This document shows, piece by piece, positions 62,880 through 64,000 of a DNA stretch of 64,000 bases. The translations under genes and the position numbers were made by a program. The stretch is taken from contig JAFEMH010002445.1 in the NCBI GenBank assembly GCA_022495995.1, positions 248,001 through 312,000 of the forward strand, written 5' to 3'. Positions within the stretch are counted from its first letter, which is position 1. The number at the start of each line of letters is the position of its first letter. The notes below the pieces were generated by a model. The model saw only the letters and a program-made list of their open reading frames with translations, was not told the DNA's origin and did no database searches. This stretch comes from Adenophora triphylla var. japonica (Eukaryota > Streptophyta > Magnoliopsida > Asterales > Campanulaceae).

Positions 62880-64000
62880 TCAGATGTAATACCTTTTAAG
62901 GTGAATGGCGTTCCAACTTCGTGGTATCATTTGGCCATCCAAGGTTGCCAGACGATATGCTCCTTTCCCGGCCTGTGCATCTATTAGGTAGGGTCCTTCC
63001 CATTTTGGGGCGAGCTTGCCTGCATTGGGCTCCTTTGTATTTTGGAATGTCTTTTGTAGGACTAAGTCTCCTACTTGAAACCTTCTAATCCTTACGTTTT
63101 TGTTGTAAGATCTGGCTACCCTTTGTTGATATGCTACCATGCGAACTTTGGCCATGTCCCTCAGTTCATCTACGGTATCTAAGTCATGAGTCAAGATGTC
63201 TTTATTATGTTCAAATGTCAACAAACTATATCTGGCCGTAGGTACAAGGACTTCTGCTGGAATAACTGATTCTGTTCCAAATACAAGTGAATAGGGGGTT
63301 TGACCAGTAGCGTTCTTAGATGTCATCCTGTCAGCCCATAGAACCATTGGTAATTCTTCTGCCCATCGTCCTTTCTTCTGGTTCAGTCTCTTTTTTAAGT
63401 TGCTTATGATTATTTTGTTGCTAGATTCTGCCTGTCCATTAGCTTGAGGATGAACAGGCGAAGATGTCACCATTTTGACACCCCAAGATGTCAAGAAATC
63501 TTGGGTTCTCTTGCTAATGAATTGAGAGCCGTTGTCACAAATTATCTCTGATGGTATTCCAAATCGGCTGAATATGTTTCTTTTGATAAAAGATATAACT
63601 TCTTTGTCACGAACTTGTACGTATGCCTCAGCTTCCACCCATTTAGAAAAGTAGTCTGTCATAGCTAGTAGGAATACTCTTCCACCTAGTGCCCTGGGTA
63701 ATTTTCCTACGATGTCCATTCCCCAGACCATAAACGGCCATGGCGACAGGATAGGATGTAGTAGTTCAGCAGGTTGGTGCAGGATGTCCCCATGTCGTTG
63801 ACAGGAATCACATTTCTTTGCGTAATCGACGGCGTCTTTCTTCATTGTGGGCCAAAAATATCCCATTCTAAGGGCCTTGATATGCAGACTTCTGCCCCCG
63901 GTATGATTTCCACAATCTCCTTCGTGCAGCTCCTTGAGAACCTGATGGGCTCTATCTGCTTCTAGACATCTTAAGTAGTGACCTGCAGCAGATTTTCTAA
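62880..64000 (-). CDS. Tat-lineage Gypsy pol, integrase end (partial, continues past right edge)
   Basis: The frame is open from the right edge (64000) to the stop at 62880; an in-frame Met at 63866 is internal, not the start. Order of motifs: HHCC zinc finger (LHEGDCGNHTGG, then KKCDSCQRHG), DDE core with GMDIVGKLPR, ICDNGSQFIS and HPQANGQAESSN, then the Tat-typical TGQTPYSLVFGTESVIPAEV and a C-terminal GPY/F-type module (GDLVLQK, KLAPKWEGPYLI). All catalytic residues are present and there is no break in the visible part. RT and RNase H would lie to the right. Role: inserting the retrotransposon cDNA. Confidence 0.92.
   Translation of the reverse strand, partial: RKSAAGHYLRCLEADRAHQVLKELHEGDCGNHTGGRSLHIKALRMGYFWPTMKKDAVDYAKKCDSCQRHGDILHQPAELLHPILSPWPFMVWGMDIVGKLPRALGGRVFLLAMTDYFSKWVEAEAYVQVRDKEVISFIKRNIFSRFGIPSEIICDNGSQFISKRTQDFLTSWGVKMVTSSPVHPQANGQAESSNKIIISNLKKRLNQKKGRWAEELPMVLWADRMTSKNATGQTPYSLVFGTESVIPAEVLVPTARYSLLTFEHNKDILTHDLDTVDELRDMAKVRMVAYQQRVARSYNKNVRIRRFQVGDLVLQKTFQNTKEPNAGKLAPKWEGPYLIDAQAGKGAYRLATLDGQMIPRSWNAIHLKRYYI

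Noticed and set aside
1..64000. CRISPR array, operon or prokaryotic regulatory elements
   Set aside because: Tandem repeats here lack regular unique spacers, coding sequence is spliced or transposon-type, and all context is plant nuclear.

Overview
This window is plant nuclear DNA, most likely from a eudicot. It is AT-rich, has spliced coding sequence, and holds nested plant transposons: Copia, Tat-type Gypsy, CACTA, hAT, Mutator-like, Helitron, a SINE and Stowaway-type MITEs. There is no operon, no bacterial gene and no CRISPR array. I do not name a species. Nearly all the sequence is either a small family of F-box genes with their flanks, or mobile elements that landed in them.

The backbone is a segmental duplication. 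All F-box copies lie on the minus strand and fall into three subtypes: type 1 at <1-656 and 27403-28101; type 2 at 2210-2537 and 29640-29942; type 3 at 7043-7549, 33052-41689 (split) and 50958-51518. Their intergenic flanks also align with each other. Because of this, almost every insertion has an empty site elsewhere in the window, and its ends and target-site duplication (TSD) can be read directly.

Block I (1 to about 13 kb) holds F-box copies A, B and C. Inserted into it are a Gypsy LTR (1469-2170), a SINE (2534-3003, 16-bp TSD), an hAT element (3343-4017, 8-bp TSD), a truncated minus-strand Copia (4093-5532), a terminal-inverted-repeat (TIR) element full of TAT and TTTTTA repeats (5725-6645), and a Stowaway-type MITE (8008-12928) split by a 4.6-kb Helitron (8153-12730). 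From 13.0 to 17.0 kb lies a Tat-type Gypsy 5' LTR and gag, itself split by a CACTA MITE (14871-15281). From 17.0 to 19.9 kb are MITEs, one split by a solo LTR. From 19.9 to 27.2 kb is a nest of Mutator-like inverted repeats around a CACTA element (20583-22847) that carries a broken two-exon transposon gene.

Block II (27.4-42.3 kb) holds copies D, E and F. A 1.2-kb Mutator-like element (28331-29549, 9-bp TSD) sits beside D. A solo LTR (30906-32625) is nested in an hAT MITE. F is split by a complete 8.1-kb Copia element (33181-41282, TSD CGGTA). Block III (42.3-57.3 kb) holds copy G. Its flanks carry a 7.6-kb CACTA-like element (42924-50527), which contains a second Helitron and arrays of telomere-like repeats, and a complete minus-strand 5.1-kb Copia with near-identical LTRs (51901-57003, TSD GTTTC).

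The right edge (about 59-64 kb) looks like the 3' half of a minus-strand Tat-lineage Gypsy. The integrase end of pol is at 62880-64000, and downstream of it on the opposite strand is an intact four-exon gene (60258-62002) for a protein with a putative gypsy-type transposase domain and a coiled coil. This antisense gene is the most interesting protein-coding feature here. The best non-coding observations are GC-rich dyads just upstream of the TATA box in four unrelated LTR families, and a plant snRNA-type promoter motif repeated three times inside an hAT element.
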